From positions 930,001-994,000 of the forward strand of contig NZ_LT897781.1 of NCBI RefSeq assembly GCF_900188315.1: DNA of 64,000 bases. Reading direction: 5' to 3'. Source of the DNA: Marinobacter sp. es.042. Lineage in GTDB: Bacteria; Pseudomonadota; Gammaproteobacteria; Pseudomonadales; Oleiphilaceae. Each line of letters opens with the position of its first letter. Position 1 is the stretch's first letter. Made by a program: the position numbers and the translations under genes. The notes under the pieces are model-generated. The model was not told where the DNA came from. It searched no databases and saw only the letters and a program-made list of their open reading frames with translations. This document shows positions 19,546 to 28,526 of this stretch, one piece after another.

Positions 19546-20017
19546 ACCGGTAAACGTTCTTTTCGTGTGCCTGGGCAACATCTGTCGATCGCCCAGTGCT
19601 GAAGGTGTGTTTCGCTTACTGGTAGAGCAGGCGGGCCTTGCAGAGCGGGTCCACATCGATTCCTGCGGCACCGGTGACTGGCACATTGGCAAGAGTCCTG
19701 ACGCCCGCGCCCAGGAGGCTGCCCGGCGCCGGGGTATCGACATCAGTGGGTTGCGGGCCCGCCAGTTCAGTCCGGAGGATCTGGACACCTTTGACTACGT
19801 GCTGGTGATGGATCGCCAGAACCTGGCAGACATCAAGAACGTATGGCATCAGAATGGCGGCACCCGGCCAGCCCTTTTTCTGGAATTCGGTCAGTCGGCC
19901 CATCAGGAGGTGCCAGATCCCTATTACGGTGGTGACGCAGGTTTTGAAACCGTGCTTGATCTGATCCAGGAAGCCGGCGAGGGCCTGCTGGCGGACATCC
20001 GGGGGCGCCTGGCTTGA
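19538..20017 (+). CDS. Low molecular weight protein-tyrosine phosphatase
   Basis: 159 residues from [20 protein letters not shown]. The P-loop CLGNICRS (C-X5-R-S) contains the nucleophilic Cys, and the general acid Asp is in the DP pair of VPDPYYGG. Family members dephosphorylate tyrosine on proteins, some linked to exopolysaccharide kinases; no kinase is nearby. The open frame extends to 19430, but that part lies inside kdsB in another frame. It overlaps kdsB by 8 bases and murB by 4. Confidence 0.92.
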   Translation: MTEPVNVLFVCLGNICRSPSAEGVFRLLVEQAGLAERVHIDSCGTGDWHIGKSPDARAQEAARRRGIDISGLRARQFSPEDLDTFDYVLVMDRQNLADIKNVWHQNGGTRPALFLEFGQSAHQEVPDPYYGGDAGFETVLDLIQEAGEGLLADIRGRLA

Positions 20018-21060
20018 GTCAGCAGCCGGAAATTCGGGAAAACATAGAGCTGGAGGCGCTGAATACCCTGCACGTGCCGGCCAAAGCCCGTTTTTATGTC
20101 GAAGTTTACACCGCAGATGAGCTGGTGAGGTCTCTGGACTGGGCCTCATCGGAGGATCAGGAAGTCCTGATTCTGGGGGGCGGCAGTAACCTGGTGTTCG
20201 TGGGTGACTTCGCGGGGCTGGTGGTGCGTCTGGCGATTCGTGGCCGCCGTTGGGAGCACATTGAGGACCACAGGGCGACCCTGGTGCTTGGTGCGGGTGA
20301 AAACTGGCATGAGGCGGTTCTGTATGCTGCCCGGGCCGGTTATCGCGGTATCGAGAATCTGGCGCTTATCCCGGGCACGGCCGGCGCGGCGCCCGTCCAG
20401 AATATTGGTGCCTATGGTGTCGAGCTCGGCGATTGCCTGGAATCCGTTACCGCACTGGATCGCAATTCGGGTGAATTGGTTGTTCTCACTAACGCTCAGT
20501 GCCGTTTTTCCTACCGCGATAGCCTGTTCAAACAGACGCCGGGTCGCTATGTGATCACCGAAATCCGTTTGGGCCTGTCCCGCTCACGTGCTCTGGTGCT
20601 CGGATATCGGGATCTCCGGGAGTACCTCGGTGATACGGCGGAAACCGCCCTCGACCCTTTGCATGTGGCAGAGGCCATAATGGCCATTCGCCGACGAAAG
20701 TTGCCGGACCCGGATATGATTCCGAACGCCGGAAGTTTCTTCAAGAACCCGGTGGTTGACGGAGAAACATTCGAGGCACTCAGCGAGCGGCACCCGGATA
20801 TTGTGGCTTATCCTCAGGAGCAGGGGGTCAAACTGGCAGCAGCCTGGCTGATCGATCAGAGTGGCTGGAAAGGCTTCCGGAATGCCCGGGTGGGCGTGCA
20901 TAACCGACAGGCGCTGGTTCTGATTAACCACTCGGGCGGCACAGGTGCCGACATACTGGAGCTTGCCAGAGAAGTTCGTCAGTCAGTGGTTGACCGGTTC
21001 GGTGTCACCCTGGAAATGGAGCCAGGGATTGTGGGTGGTTCGGAAAGAGAAAATTCCTGA
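20014..21060 (+). CDS. murB: UDP-N-acetylenolpyruvoylglucosamine reductase
   Basis: FAD enzyme making UDP-N-acetylmuramate for peptidoglycan. 348 residues, type I MurB length. FAD-binding LILGGGSNLVF, IENLALIPGTAGAAPVQNIGAYG, and the catalytic NAGSFFKNP (Ser) and C-terminal Glu region EMEPGIVG are present. The start is TTG within the preceding stop (TTGA), as expected in a tightly packed operon. Hairpins follow the stop. Confidence 0.96.
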   Translation: MSQQPEIRENIELEALNTLHVPAKARFYVEVYTADELVRSLDWASSEDQEVLILGGGSNLVFVGDFAGLVVRLAIRGRRWEHIEDHRATLVLGAGENWHEAVLYAARAGYRGIENLALIPGTAGAAPVQNIGAYGVELGDCLESVTALDRNSGELVVLTNAQCRFSYRDSLFKQTPGRYVITEIRLGLSRSRALVLGYRDLREYLGDTAETALDPLHVAEAIMAIRRRKLPDPDMIPNAGSFFKNPVVDGETFEALSERHPDIVAYPQEQGVKLAAAWLIDQSGWKGFRNARVGVHNRQALVLINHSGGTGADILELAREVRQSVVDRFGVTLEMEPGIVGGSERENS

Positions 21061-21111
21061 CGGCACTGCTTTATGCACGTGCCGTCAGAGGCTTGTCCGC
21101 GCATGCGGACA
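21057..21111. terminator. Two consecutive hairpins between convergent murB and proS
   Basis: The first hairpin pairs CTGACGGCAC (21057-21066, containing the murB stop) with GTGCCGTCAG (21079-21088). The second is TGTCCGC-GCAT-GCGGACA (21094-21111). Neither has a T run, so they are not textbook Rho-independent terminators. Their place between convergent genes suggests they stabilise or end both transcripts. Confidence 0.55.
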
Positions 21112-21115
21112 GCGA

Positions 21116-22849
21116 TCAGAGCCCTTTTCGGGGCGATGCGTTGACCAGGAATGGCAGCGCTTCAGCCACCGGTACATCCCGTTTTTCCGCATCCTTTCTG
21201 CCTTTATACTCCAGAGTTCCGGCTGCCAGACCACGCTCGGAAACCACGAACCGATGCGGGATACCAATCAATTCCATATCGGCAAACTTCACGCCCGGGC
21301 GCTCTTTGCGGTCGTCCAGAAGCACATCGTAACCGGCCTGGCGCAGCTGTTCGTAAAGCTTTTCGCCGGCCTCGGCAACGGTCGGTGACTTGTGGGCGTT
21401 CAGGGTGACAATGGCTACCTGGAAAGGCGCTATGGCATCGGGCCAGATGATGCCGTTCTCATCGTGGTTCTGTTCAATGGCTGCGGCAACAACCCGGGAA
21501 ACACCCAGGCCGTAACAGCCCATGTCCATAATCACGGTTTTGCCGTTCTCATCGAGAACCGTGGCGTTCATGGCTGTGCTGTACTTGTTGCCAAGTTTGA
21601 AGATGTGGCCCACTTCAATGCCGCGCCGGATCTCCAGAGTGCCCTTGCCATCCGGGCTGGGGTCGCCCTCAACCACGTTGCGCAGGTCTTCCACCCGTTC
21701 AAGCGCAGCGTCTCTCTCCCAGTTTACGCCGGTAAGGTGGAAGCCTTCCCGGTTGGCGCCGCAGACAAAGTCCGCCAGATGCGCGGCACTGCGGTCCACA
21801 ATGACGGGCACGTTGAGGTTTACCGGTCCGATAGATCCGGGCTTGCAGCCGACAGCCTGTTCGATTTCCTCATCGGTGGCCATTGTCAGAGGCTCGGCAA
21901 CGCCGGCCAGGTTTTCGGCCTTGATCTCGTTCAGGGTATGATCGCCGCGCAGAACCAGTGCAACCAGCCCGGCGTTGCCGTCCTCGTCGGCTTCCGCCTT
22001 GACCAGCAGGGTTTTGACTGTGCGGGTGGCGTCAATGCCCAGCAGCTGTGATACTGCGTCGATGGTTTTCTCATCCGGTGTGGCGACTTCCTTGATTTCC
22101 TCGGCCGGGGCAGGGCGGGTGCCGCTCGGGGCTACTGCTTCTGCTTTCTCGATGTTGGCCGCGTAATCGCTCCCGGTGCTGAACACGATGTCATCTTCAC
22201 CTGAAGATGCAAGCACGTGGAATTCGTGGGATGCGCTGCCACCAATGGCCCCGGAGTCTGCCTGTACCGCACGGTAATCCAGGCCGAAACGGTCGAAAAT
22301 GGCGCAGTAGGTGCGGTGCATCAACTCGTAGGTTTCGTTCAGGGATTCGGCGTTCAGATGGAAGGAATAAGCGTCCTTCATCAGGAATTCCCGGGCGCGC
22401 ATCACGCCAAACCGGGGGCGACGCTCGTCCCGGAATTTGGTCTGGATCTGGTAGAAGTTGGCTGGCAACTCCTTGTAGCTGCTGATCTCATTCCGGATCA
22501 GGTCGGTAATGACCTCTTCGTGGGTCGGTCCGAAACAGAAGTCACGGCCATGACGGTCTTTCATTCGTAGCAGTTCGCCGCCGTACTGGGTCCAGCGTCC
22601 GGATTCCTCCCAGAGTTCGGCCGGCTGGACCGCAGGCATCAACACTTCCTGAGCGCCACTCTTGTCCATTTCTTCGCGAACGATTCGCTCGACCTTGCGC
22701 AGGGTACGCAGGCCCATTGGCAACCAGGTGTATAACCCGGCGGCCAGTTTGCGAATCATGCCGGCACGCAACATCAACTGATGACTGATGATCTCGGCGT
22801 CGGCGGGGGTCTCTTTCTGGGTGGCAATCAGGTAGCGGCTTGCTCGCAT
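21116..22849 (-). CDS. proS: Prolyl-tRNA synthetase
   Basis: Class II synthetase, 577 residues, bacterial type with an editing domain. Motif 1 region near [21 protein letters not shown], motif 2 with [17 protein letters not shown], an inserted YbaK-type editing (INS) domain (about 225-395) that deacylates Ala-tRNA(Pro), motif 3 [17 protein letters not shown], then the anticodon-binding domain. Convergent with murB and divergent from a TetR gene. Confidence 0.97.
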   Translation of the reverse strand: MRASRYLIATQKETPADAEIISHQLMLRAGMIRKLAAGLYTWLPMGLRTLRKVERIVREEMDKSGAQEVLMPAVQPAELWEESGRWTQYGGELLRMKDRHGRDFCFGPTHEEVITDLIRNEISSYKELPANFYQIQTKFRDERRPRFGVMRAREFLMKDAYSFHLNAESLNETYELMHRTYCAIFDRFGLDYRAVQADSGAIGGSASHEFHVLASSGEDDIVFSTGSDYAANIEKAEAVAPSGTRPAPAEEIKEVATPDEKTIDAVSQLLGIDATRTVKTLLVKAEADEDGNAGLVALVLRGDHTLNEIKAENLAGVAEPLTMATDEEIEQAVGCKPGSIGPVNLNVPVIVDRSAAHLADFVCGANREGFHLTGVNWERDAALERVEDLRNVVEGDPSPDGKGTLEIRRGIEVGHIFKLGNKYSTAMNATVLDENGKTVIMDMGCYGLGVSRVVAAAIEQNHDENGIIWPDAIAPFQVAIVTLNAHKSPTVAEAGEKLYEQLRQAGYDVLLDDRKERPGVKFADMELIGIPHRFVVSERGLAAGTLEYKGRKDAEKRDVPVAEALPFLVNASPRKGL

Positions 22850-22976
22850 CGTGTCTTCCGTTTGTAATAAATCTGAAGTGTTAGACTAATGGACAGGCGG
22901 CGGTTGGCCCGCCGGAGCCTTTATTTGTCGTAAAGTGGCCATTATTGTACGGAGCCTGTTGCACAAGGTACAGATG

Positions 22977-23591
22977 ATGACCGACGAATCTATTGATGTC
23001 GCCCCGCGGCGCCGGCCGGTTCAGGCCCGCAGCCGGGAGCGCGTCAACACCATCCTTCGCCATGCCGCCGCCATTTTTCATGAGACCGGTGTCGATGCTG
23101 CGAGCATGTCAGCCATTGCCCGACAATCGGGCATGTCGCTGGCTTCTCTCTACCGCTACTTTCCCAACAAGGCGGCCATCGTCCATGCCATTGCCGAACA
23201 GCACGTGGAGAAGATGGAGCGGGCTCTGCGGGAACGGTTGCAGGAACTGAACCTCAGCGATGCGGTAGACGTTCTCATCGATCAGTTTTATGAGTTCTAT
23301 CGCCACGAGCCCGCCTACTCGGCGATCTGGAGTGGTGTAGAGGCAATGCCTGAGCTGAGGGAGCTGGATCTGAGAGAGCTGTACACCAACGCCCGCGATC
23401 TGGACCAGAAACTCAAAGAGGAGTGTCCCCGGATTCCTGATGATCGGCGATGGACCGCAAGCCTTTTGCTACCAAGGTCTGCCGGCACTGTCCTGCGGCT
23501 GGCGGTAACTCTTCCCGACGCCCAGGGTCGACAGCTGGTGGAAGAGCTTAAATGTATGGCAAGGGCTTACGTCCGCGAGCTTGTCGCCTGA
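22977..23591 (+). CDS. TetR family transcriptional regulator
   Basis: 204 residues. N-terminal helix-turn-helix (ILRHAAAIFHETGVDAASMS, then LASLYRYFPNKAAIVHAI) typical of TetR. The C-terminal ligand domain has no strong specific match that I recognise. An AAGGT site precedes two adjacent ATGs (22974 and 22977); I chose the second for spacing. Divergent from proS, and its stop is one base from the stop of the convergent lrp gene. Target and ligand unknown. Confidence 0.85.
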   Translation: MTDESIDVAPRRRPVQARSRERVNTILRHAAAIFHETGVDAASMSAIARQSGMSLASLYRYFPNKAAIVHAIAEQHVEKMERALRERLQELNLSDAVDVLIDQFYEFYRHEPAYSAIWSGVEAMPELRELDLRELYTNARDLDQKLKEECPRIPDDRRWTASLLLPRSAGTVLRLAVTLPDAQGRQLVEELKCMARAYVRELVA

Positions 23592-23592
23592 G

Positions 23593-24090
23593 TCAGGAAA
23601 GGTACCCCAATGGCAGGGCAGTACTGTCGATCACTCGCCGGAGTACGAAGCTGGAGTGCACGCCGCTGACGCCCTGAATGCGGGTAATGCGGTTCAGCAG
23701 GAAATGGTGGTAATGGTCCATGTCCGGTACCACCACCTTGAGCATGTAATCGGCGTCCTGGCCGGTAATCAGATAGCACTCCTGCACCTCCGGGTACTCT
23801 GCAACCTGCTCTTCAAACGCCGCGAAACGCTCGGGCGTATGCCGATCCATGCCAATCAGGATGATCGCCGTCAGAGAAAGGCCAAGTTTCTTGTGGTCAA
23901 GAATGGTCACGGTTTTGACGATGATACCGGCATCCTCCAGTGCCCGCACACGACGGAGACAGGGCGAAGGGGATAGCCCGACTTTCTCTGCCAGTTCCTG
24001 GTTGGTCAGGGAGCCATCCTGCTGGATCTGTTCGAGGATTCGGCGGTCCATCTTGTCAATTTTGGCGAGGGTTTTTTGATTATCGGCCAT
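23593..24090 (-). CDS. lrp: Leucine-responsive regulatory protein (Lrp/AsnC family)
   Basis: 165 residues. N-terminal winged HTH (MDRRILEQIQQDGSLTNQEL, SPSPCLRRVRALEDAGII) and C-terminal RAM ligand-binding domain (VQECYLITGQDADYMLKV). Length and sequence match Lrp proper. The frame is open to 24120 but MADNQKTLAKIDKMDRR at 24090 fits the family. It is divergent from leuA across a 145-base AT-rich region, so direct control of leuA and of itself by Lrp is plausible but inferred. Confidence 0.9.
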   Translation of the reverse strand: MADNQKTLAKIDKMDRRILEQIQQDGSLTNQELAEKVGLSPSPCLRRVRALEDAGIIVKTVTILDHKKLGLSLTAIILIGMDRHTPERFAAFEEQVAEYPEVQECYLITGQDADYMLKVVVPDMDHYHHFLLNRITRIQGVSGVHSSFVLRRVIDSTALPLGYLS

Positions 24091-24235
24091 AAAATTCCAC
24101 GATTTATGGTTAACGAGCAATTTATAGATTGTAAATTACGCAATCCCGTACAAGTTCGCAATCAAATTCCAGCTTTATCGCGTTAACCTGTACACATTGA
24201 AGAATCCATTCCCGAAACCGCAAGGAATTACACGC
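24091..24235. promoter_or_regulatory. Divergent lrp-leuA control region
   Basis: 145 bases between the two start codons, notably AT-rich next to lrp (for example AATTTATAGATTGTAAATT at 24119-24137), as expected for Lrp-type binding. I find no convincing leader peptide with leucine codons or an attenuator. leuA has AAGGAA ten bases before its ATG. Specific promoters could not be assigned with confidence. Confidence 0.5.
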
Positions 24236-25930
24236 ATGGCTTTCGATCATCGCAAATACGTTGCGTTCAAACCTGTTGCCAAAACCGATCGTCGCTGGCC
24301 GGACAAGGTCATCGAGAAGGCGCCAACCTGGTGTGCCGTAGATCTTCGGGATGGTAATCAGGCACTGGTGAAGCCCATGTCTGTTGCCCAGAAAACGCGG
24401 ATGTTCGAATTGCTGGTGAAGTTGGGGTTCAAGGAAATCGAGATTGGCTTTCCCGCTGCCAGCCAGCCGGATTTCGACTTCTGCCGCAAACTGATTGAAG
24501 AAAATCGCATCCCCGAGGACGTGAAGATACAGGTGCTGACCCAGGCCCGTCCTGAGCTGATCGAGCGTACCTATGAAGCATTGGCCGGCGCCCGAAAGGC
24601 AATCGTGCATGTCTACAATTCCACTTCCACGGTTCAGCGGGAGCAGGTGTTTGGTCTGGATCGTGACGGTATCAGGGACATTGCCGTCAATGGTGCCAAA
24701 CTGGTTCGCGACATCGCCGCGCGCCACCCGGAGACAGAGTGGACGTTCCAGTATTCACCGGAGAGCTTTACCGGTACCGAGCTGGATTTCGCCGCGGAAG
24801 TGATTGATGCCGTGAGCGAGGTCTGGCGTCCGGAAGAGGGTCAGCCGATGATCATCAACCTGCCTGCCACCGTTGAAATGGCGACACCCAACGTGTTTGC
24901 GGACCAGATCGAGTGGATCTGCGACAACATCCAGCGCCGTGAACACATCGGCATCAGCGTGCATACCCACAATGATCGCGGCTGTGCCGTGGCCGCCGCC
25001 GAACTGGCGGTAATGGCAGGGGCCGATCGGGTCGAGGGCACATTGATGGGCAACGGTGAGCGCACCGGCAACATGGATCTGGTGACCATGGCCATGAACC
25101 TCTACTCCCAGGGCATTGATCCCACCCTGGATCTGTCGGGCATGGCAGAGATCACCGAAGTGGTCGAGGCCTGTACGGAGATTTCCACTCATCCACGCCA
25201 TCCCTACGCCGGCGAACTGGTCTTTACCGCCTTCTCAGGCAGCCATCAGGATGCCATTCGCAAGTGTCTGGCGCGCCGCAAGGATGGCGAAACCTGGAAT
25301 GTCGCGTATCTGCCCATCGACCCGTTCGATGTTGGTCGCCGCTATGAGGAAGTGGTTCGCATCAACAGTCAGTCGGGCAAGGGCGGTGTCGCCTATGTAC
25401 TGGAGCGGGATTACAACATCAGCCTGCCACGCTGGTTGCAGATCGAGTTCAGCAAGGTGGTCCAGAGAGAAGCGGAAACCAACGGCGGCGAGATTGATTC
25501 ACTGACCATTCATCGCCTGTTCGAGGATCGCTATCTGAAAGTGCACGCCGATTGGGCGCTGCGCTCCTACGACCTGCATCGGGACGAAGAGGGCGTGCAT
25601 GCCGAGGTGTCGGTGGGTCGCGATGGGTCGCCGGTTCGTCTGGATGGCCATGGGCTGGGCGCCGTGGAGGCCGTATCGGAGGCGCTGGAGAAGCGCTTTG
25701 GTATCTCCATTGCTGTCGAGGCTTACGACGAGTTTGCGCTGGGTGAGGGCACCAATGCCAACGCACTGGCCTGTATTCGCTTGACCGCGAGCGGTATGCA
25801 TTGCAGCGCTGCGGCACTGGCCGAAGACACGACATCTGCCACCTTGCAGGCCTTGTTTTCGGCAGTGGCCCAGGCAGTAGGTATCGAAATGCCTGAGAAG
25901 GAAGCGGAACCTGAAACGGCGGGTGCCTGA
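24236..25930 (+). CDS. leuA: 2-isopropylmalate synthase
   Basis: First committed step of leucine synthesis: acetyl-CoA plus 2-oxoisovalerate. 564 residues, the longer LeuA type (as in Pseudomonas and yeast). The catalytic domain carries DLRDGNQALVKPM near residue 37 and metal-binding HTHNDRG; the C-terminal LeuA dimer/regulatory domain spans about 430-550. The open frame begins at a TTG at 24197, but the ATG at 24236 is better placed after AAGGAA. Stands alone, followed by a terminator. Confidence 0.95.
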   Translation: MAFDHRKYVAFKPVAKTDRRWPDKVIEKAPTWCAVDLRDGNQALVKPMSVAQKTRMFELLVKLGFKEIEIGFPAASQPDFDFCRKLIEENRIPEDVKIQVLTQARPELIERTYEALAGARKAIVHVYNSTSTVQREQVFGLDRDGIRDIAVNGAKLVRDIAARHPETEWTFQYSPESFTGTELDFAAEVIDAVSEVWRPEEGQPMIINLPATVEMATPNVFADQIEWICDNIQRREHIGISVHTHNDRGCAVAAAELAVMAGADRVEGTLMGNGERTGNMDLVTMAMNLYSQGIDPTLDLSGMAEITEVVEACTEISTHPRHPYAGELVFTAFSGSHQDAIRKCLARRKDGETWNVAYLPIDPFDVGRRYEEVVRINSQSGKGGVAYVLERDYNISLPRWLQIEFSKVVQREAETNGGEIDSLTIHRLFEDRYLKVHADWALRSYDLHRDEEGVHAEVSVGRDGSPVRLDGHGLGAVEAVSEALEKRFGISIAVEAYDEFALGEGTNANALACIRLTASGMHCSAAALAEDTTSATLQALFSAVAQAVGIEMPEKEAEPETAGA

Positions 25931-25952
25931 AAAACCGGCCGTCCTGACGACA

Positions 25953-25986
25953 CAAGCCGGCACGAATGCCGGCTTGTTGGTTTTCC
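25953..25986. terminator. Bidirectional terminator between leuA and csp
   Basis: Perfect stem CAAGCCGGCA-CGAA-TGCCGGCTTG at 25953-25976, followed by TTGGTTTT rightward. It sits between the 3' ends of convergent leuA and the cold-shock gene. Confidence 0.8.
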
Positions 25987-26022
25987 GATGCCCGTGAGGG
26001 GCAAAGGACGGAGCGTATACCC

Positions 26023-26232
26023 TTAGACCGGGGTAACGTTTTCCGCCTGCGGGCCTTTCGGGCCCTGTGTTACGGTGAACTGCACCTGCTGGCCTTCGGT
26101 CAGGGTGCGGAAACCGCTTGCATTGATTGCGCTGTAGTGAACAAACACGTCGCTGCCACCGTCCTGAGCAATGAAGCCAAAGCCTTTGGACTCGTTAAAC
26201 CACTTAACGTGGCCGGTTTTAGTATCGGACAT
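26023..26232 (-). CDS. Cold-shock protein (CspA family)
   Basis: 69-residue single-stranded nucleic-acid binding OB fold, an RNA chaperone. RNP1 KGFGFI and RNP2 DVFVHYSAI are intact: [19 protein letters not shown]. The ribosome-binding site is AGGAAAG. A promoter mapped by eye at 26399-26426 gives a leader of about 160 bases, typical of cspA-type mRNAs whose structure changes with temperature. Confidence 0.96.
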   Translation of the reverse strand: MSDTKTGHVKWFNESKGFGFIAQDGGSDVFVHYSAINASGFRTLTEGQQVQFTVTQGPKGPQAENVTPV

Positions 26233-26398
26233 TGATCTTTCCTGTCTTTCTGTAATTTGCCCTCACGGGACCTTCAAAATTCCACATGGAATCGTTGCTG
26301 AGAAATCCAGAGAGTACTGAGGAAGGGGCAACGAAGAGCACTTCGGCAGGACGTTGAAACGCATTCACCAAATACCGCTGTATTTTCACAGCAATTTC

Positions 26399-26426
26399 AG
26401 TATAGACCGACTTTGGGGGGCGTCAA
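26399..26426 (-). promoter_or_regulatory. Sigma-70 promoter of the cold-shock gene
   Basis: On the minus strand: -35 TTGACG (26426-26421), 16-base spacer, -10 TATACT (26404-26399). Both hexamers are one mismatch from consensus. Transcription would start near 26392, about 160 bases before the csp ATG. Confidence 0.75.
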
Positions 26427-26493
26427 CGAAATTTTTGCAGCTTTCGTGAAGGTTTTATTGCCGGCAAAAACAACAGGTTGGGATTTGATTGGG

Positions 26494-26531
26494 TAAAAAT
26501 TGCCCGCCCCCGGTTCGGGCGGGGCGGGCAG
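26494..26531 (-). terminator. Terminator of the acyl-CoA synthetase gene
   Basis: Minus-strand GC-rich stem GCCCGCCCC / GGGGCGGGC followed by AATTTTT, 18 bases past the stop codon. Confidence 0.8.
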
Positions 26532-26548
26532 CATTCACGGGGGCTCTG

Positions 26549-28423
26549 TCAGCGGCGGAACTGCTCGCTGATTTCCTCCAGGATGGCAGGGTCATCAATG
26601 GTGCTGGGCACCGAGTATTCCTCGCCATCGGCGATCTGGCGGATGACCCGTCTGAGGATCTTGCCGGAACGGGTCTTGGGCAGGCGATCAACCACCAGGG
26701 CGCGGCGGAAACAGGCGATGGCACCAATCTTGTCTCGAACCATCTCCACCAGCTCGTCTTCGAGTTCGTCATGGTCGATGGTTGCGCCGTCCTTGATCAG
26801 AACCAGCCCTATGGGGATCTGCCCCTTCATATCATCGTGCGCACCAACGACGCAGCACTCGGCTATGGCCGGGTGGGAAGCGACGACTTCCTCCATCTCA
26901 CCGGTGGAAAGCCGGTGGCCAGCGACATTGATAACGTCATCGGTACGGCCCATGACGAACACGTACCCGTCATCGTCAATGAAGCCGCCGTCGCCGGAGC
27001 TGTAGAATCCCGATATCGGTTCCAGGTAGGTTTTGCGGAAACGCTCATCGTCACCCCAGACTGTCATCATGCAGCCGGGTGGCAGTGGCAGTTTTACAGC
27101 AATCTGACCCTGCTCGCCGGCGGGCATCTGGCTGCCGTTCATGTCCACTACCTGCACGTTGTAGCCGGGGGAGGGAACGGTTGCCGACCCTGGTTTGGTC
27201 GCCATTAACTCGATTCCCACCGGATTACAGCAAATGGCCCAACCGGTTTCGGTCTGCCACCAGTGGTCGAGAACCGGCAGGCCAGTGTGCTCTTTCAACC
27301 ACTCATAGGTGGCGGGATCGAGTCGCTCGCCGGCCAGGAACAGTCTTTTCAGTGAGCTGATGTCGTAGCGTGAAAGCTGGTCTGCTTCCGGGTCTTCCTT
27401 ACGGACGGCCCGGAATGCGGTCGGGGCAGTGAACAGCATGTTCACTTTGTGATCCTGAACCACTCGCCAGAAGGCTCCGGCATCCGGTGTTTTCACCGGC
27501 TTGCCCTCGTACATGATGGTGGTGCAACCCGCAAACAATGGCGCGTAGACGATGTAGCTATGGCCAACGACCCAGCCAACGTCAGAGGCGGCCCAGTATA
27601 CATCGCCGGGTTTGGCGTCGTAGACCAGCTTCATGCTGTAGTTCAGCGCAACCGCATGACCACCGTTGTCGCGCACCACACCTTTGGGTTTACCGGTGGT
27701 ACCCGACGTGTAAAGAATATAGAGCGGGTCTGTTGATTTGACGGGCACCGGGTCGGCCGGTTCGGCCGTTCTCATCAATTCGTTCCAGTCGTGGTCACGG
27801 CCAGCCTGAAGTTCGGCCTTTGCCTGTTGGCGCTGGTAAACGATGCAGGTTTCCGGTTTGTGGCTGGCCTGATCAATGGCCTTGTCGACCAAAGGCTTGT
27901 ACTCGATCAAACGGGTGACTTCGATGCCACAGGAAGCGGTAATCACAGCTTTCGGTTTGGCGTCATCGATGCGAACCGCAAGCTCATGGGCTGCAAAGCC
28001 GCCAAAGACCACAGAATGAATGGCGCCAATTCGCGCGCAGCCGAGCATTCCAATAACGGCTTCCGGAATCATCGGCATGTAGATGATGACCCGGTCGCCC
28101 TTGGTGATGCCGCGGTCTTTGAGGGCTCCAGCGAACCGGGCCACTTCATCGGTCAGTTCGTTATAGGTGTAGGAGCGCTGGGTATCGGTAACCGGAGAAT
28201 CGTAGATCAGGGCTTTCTGGTCGCCACGCCCTGCACGGATGTTGGCATCTAGTGCCACATCGCAAGTGTTCAGGGTGCCGTCGGGGAACCACTGCCCGTG
28301 CCCATTGTCGGTTGGCTGCCAGATGGTTTTCGGCGGCTCGATCCAGTCAATTTTTTCCGCCTGTTCACGCCAGAATTCGTCCGGTTTGTCTATCGACCGC
28401 CGGAACTCTGAGTGGTAGTCCAT
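26549..28423 (-). CDS. Propionyl/acetyl-CoA synthetase (PrpE-like AMP-forming ligase)
   Basis: AMP-forming short-chain acyl-CoA synthetase, 624 residues. AMP-binding P-loop YTSGTTGKPKG (near residue 240), adenylation motif WWQTETGW, GRTDDVINVAGHRL hinge, and the acylation-controlling Lys in PKTRSGKILRR near the C-terminus. The N-terminus MDYHSEFRRSID and ASDVGWVVGHSYIVYAPL resemble PrpE more than Acs, so propionate may be preferred. The frame runs to a GTG at 28432, but that codon is part of the GAGGTGG ribosome-binding site of the ATG at 28423. No prp genes adjoin. Confidence 0.9.
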   Translation of the reverse strand: MDYHSEFRRSIDKPDEFWREQAEKIDWIEPPKTIWQPTDNGHGQWFPDGTLNTCDVALDANIRAGRGDQKALIYDSPVTDTQRSYTYNELTDEVARFAGALKDRGITKGDRVIIYMPMIPEAVIGMLGCARIGAIHSVVFGGFAAHELAVRIDDAKPKAVITASCGIEVTRLIEYKPLVDKAIDQASHKPETCIVYQRQQAKAELQAGRDHDWNELMRTAEPADPVPVKSTDPLYILYTSGTTGKPKGVVRDNGGHAVALNYSMKLVYDAKPGDVYWAASDVGWVVGHSYIVYAPLFAGCTTIMYEGKPVKTPDAGAFWRVVQDHKVNMLFTAPTAFRAVRKEDPEADQLSRYDISSLKRLFLAGERLDPATYEWLKEHTGLPVLDHWWQTETGWAICCNPVGIELMATKPGSATVPSPGYNVQVVDMNGSQMPAGEQGQIAVKLPLPPGCMMTVWGDDERFRKTYLEPISGFYSSGDGGFIDDDGYVFVMGRTDDVINVAGHRLSTGEMEEVVASHPAIAECCVVGAHDDMKGQIPIGLVLIKDGATIDHDELEDELVEMVRDKIGAIACFRRALVVDRLPKTRSGKILRRVIRQIADGEEYSVPSTIDDPAILEEISEQFRR

Positions 28424-28526
28424 ACATTCCACCTCATCGTGCCTGTTGTTGTTTTAATGCGTTTCCTGACAACTTTAGGCCGTTTGAAATCATGGACTAG
28501 TAGACCATTGGCTTAGTCTTGGGGGT

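Larger units (their letters stand above)
26233..26548 (-). promoter_or_regulatory. csp long 5' leader and intergenic region to acyl-CoA synthetase
   Basis: A 316-base gene-free stretch. From the right it contains the terminator of the synthetase gene (26494-26531), the csp promoter (26399-26426), and then a roughly 160-base untranslated leader of csp. The leader has several self-complementary patches but I could not define a single fold. No small ORF of note is present. Confidence 0.65.

Noticed and set aside
24091..24235. Possible leucine leader peptide/attenuator before leuA
   Set aside because: No short ORF rich in Leu codons and no terminator/antiterminator pair was found.
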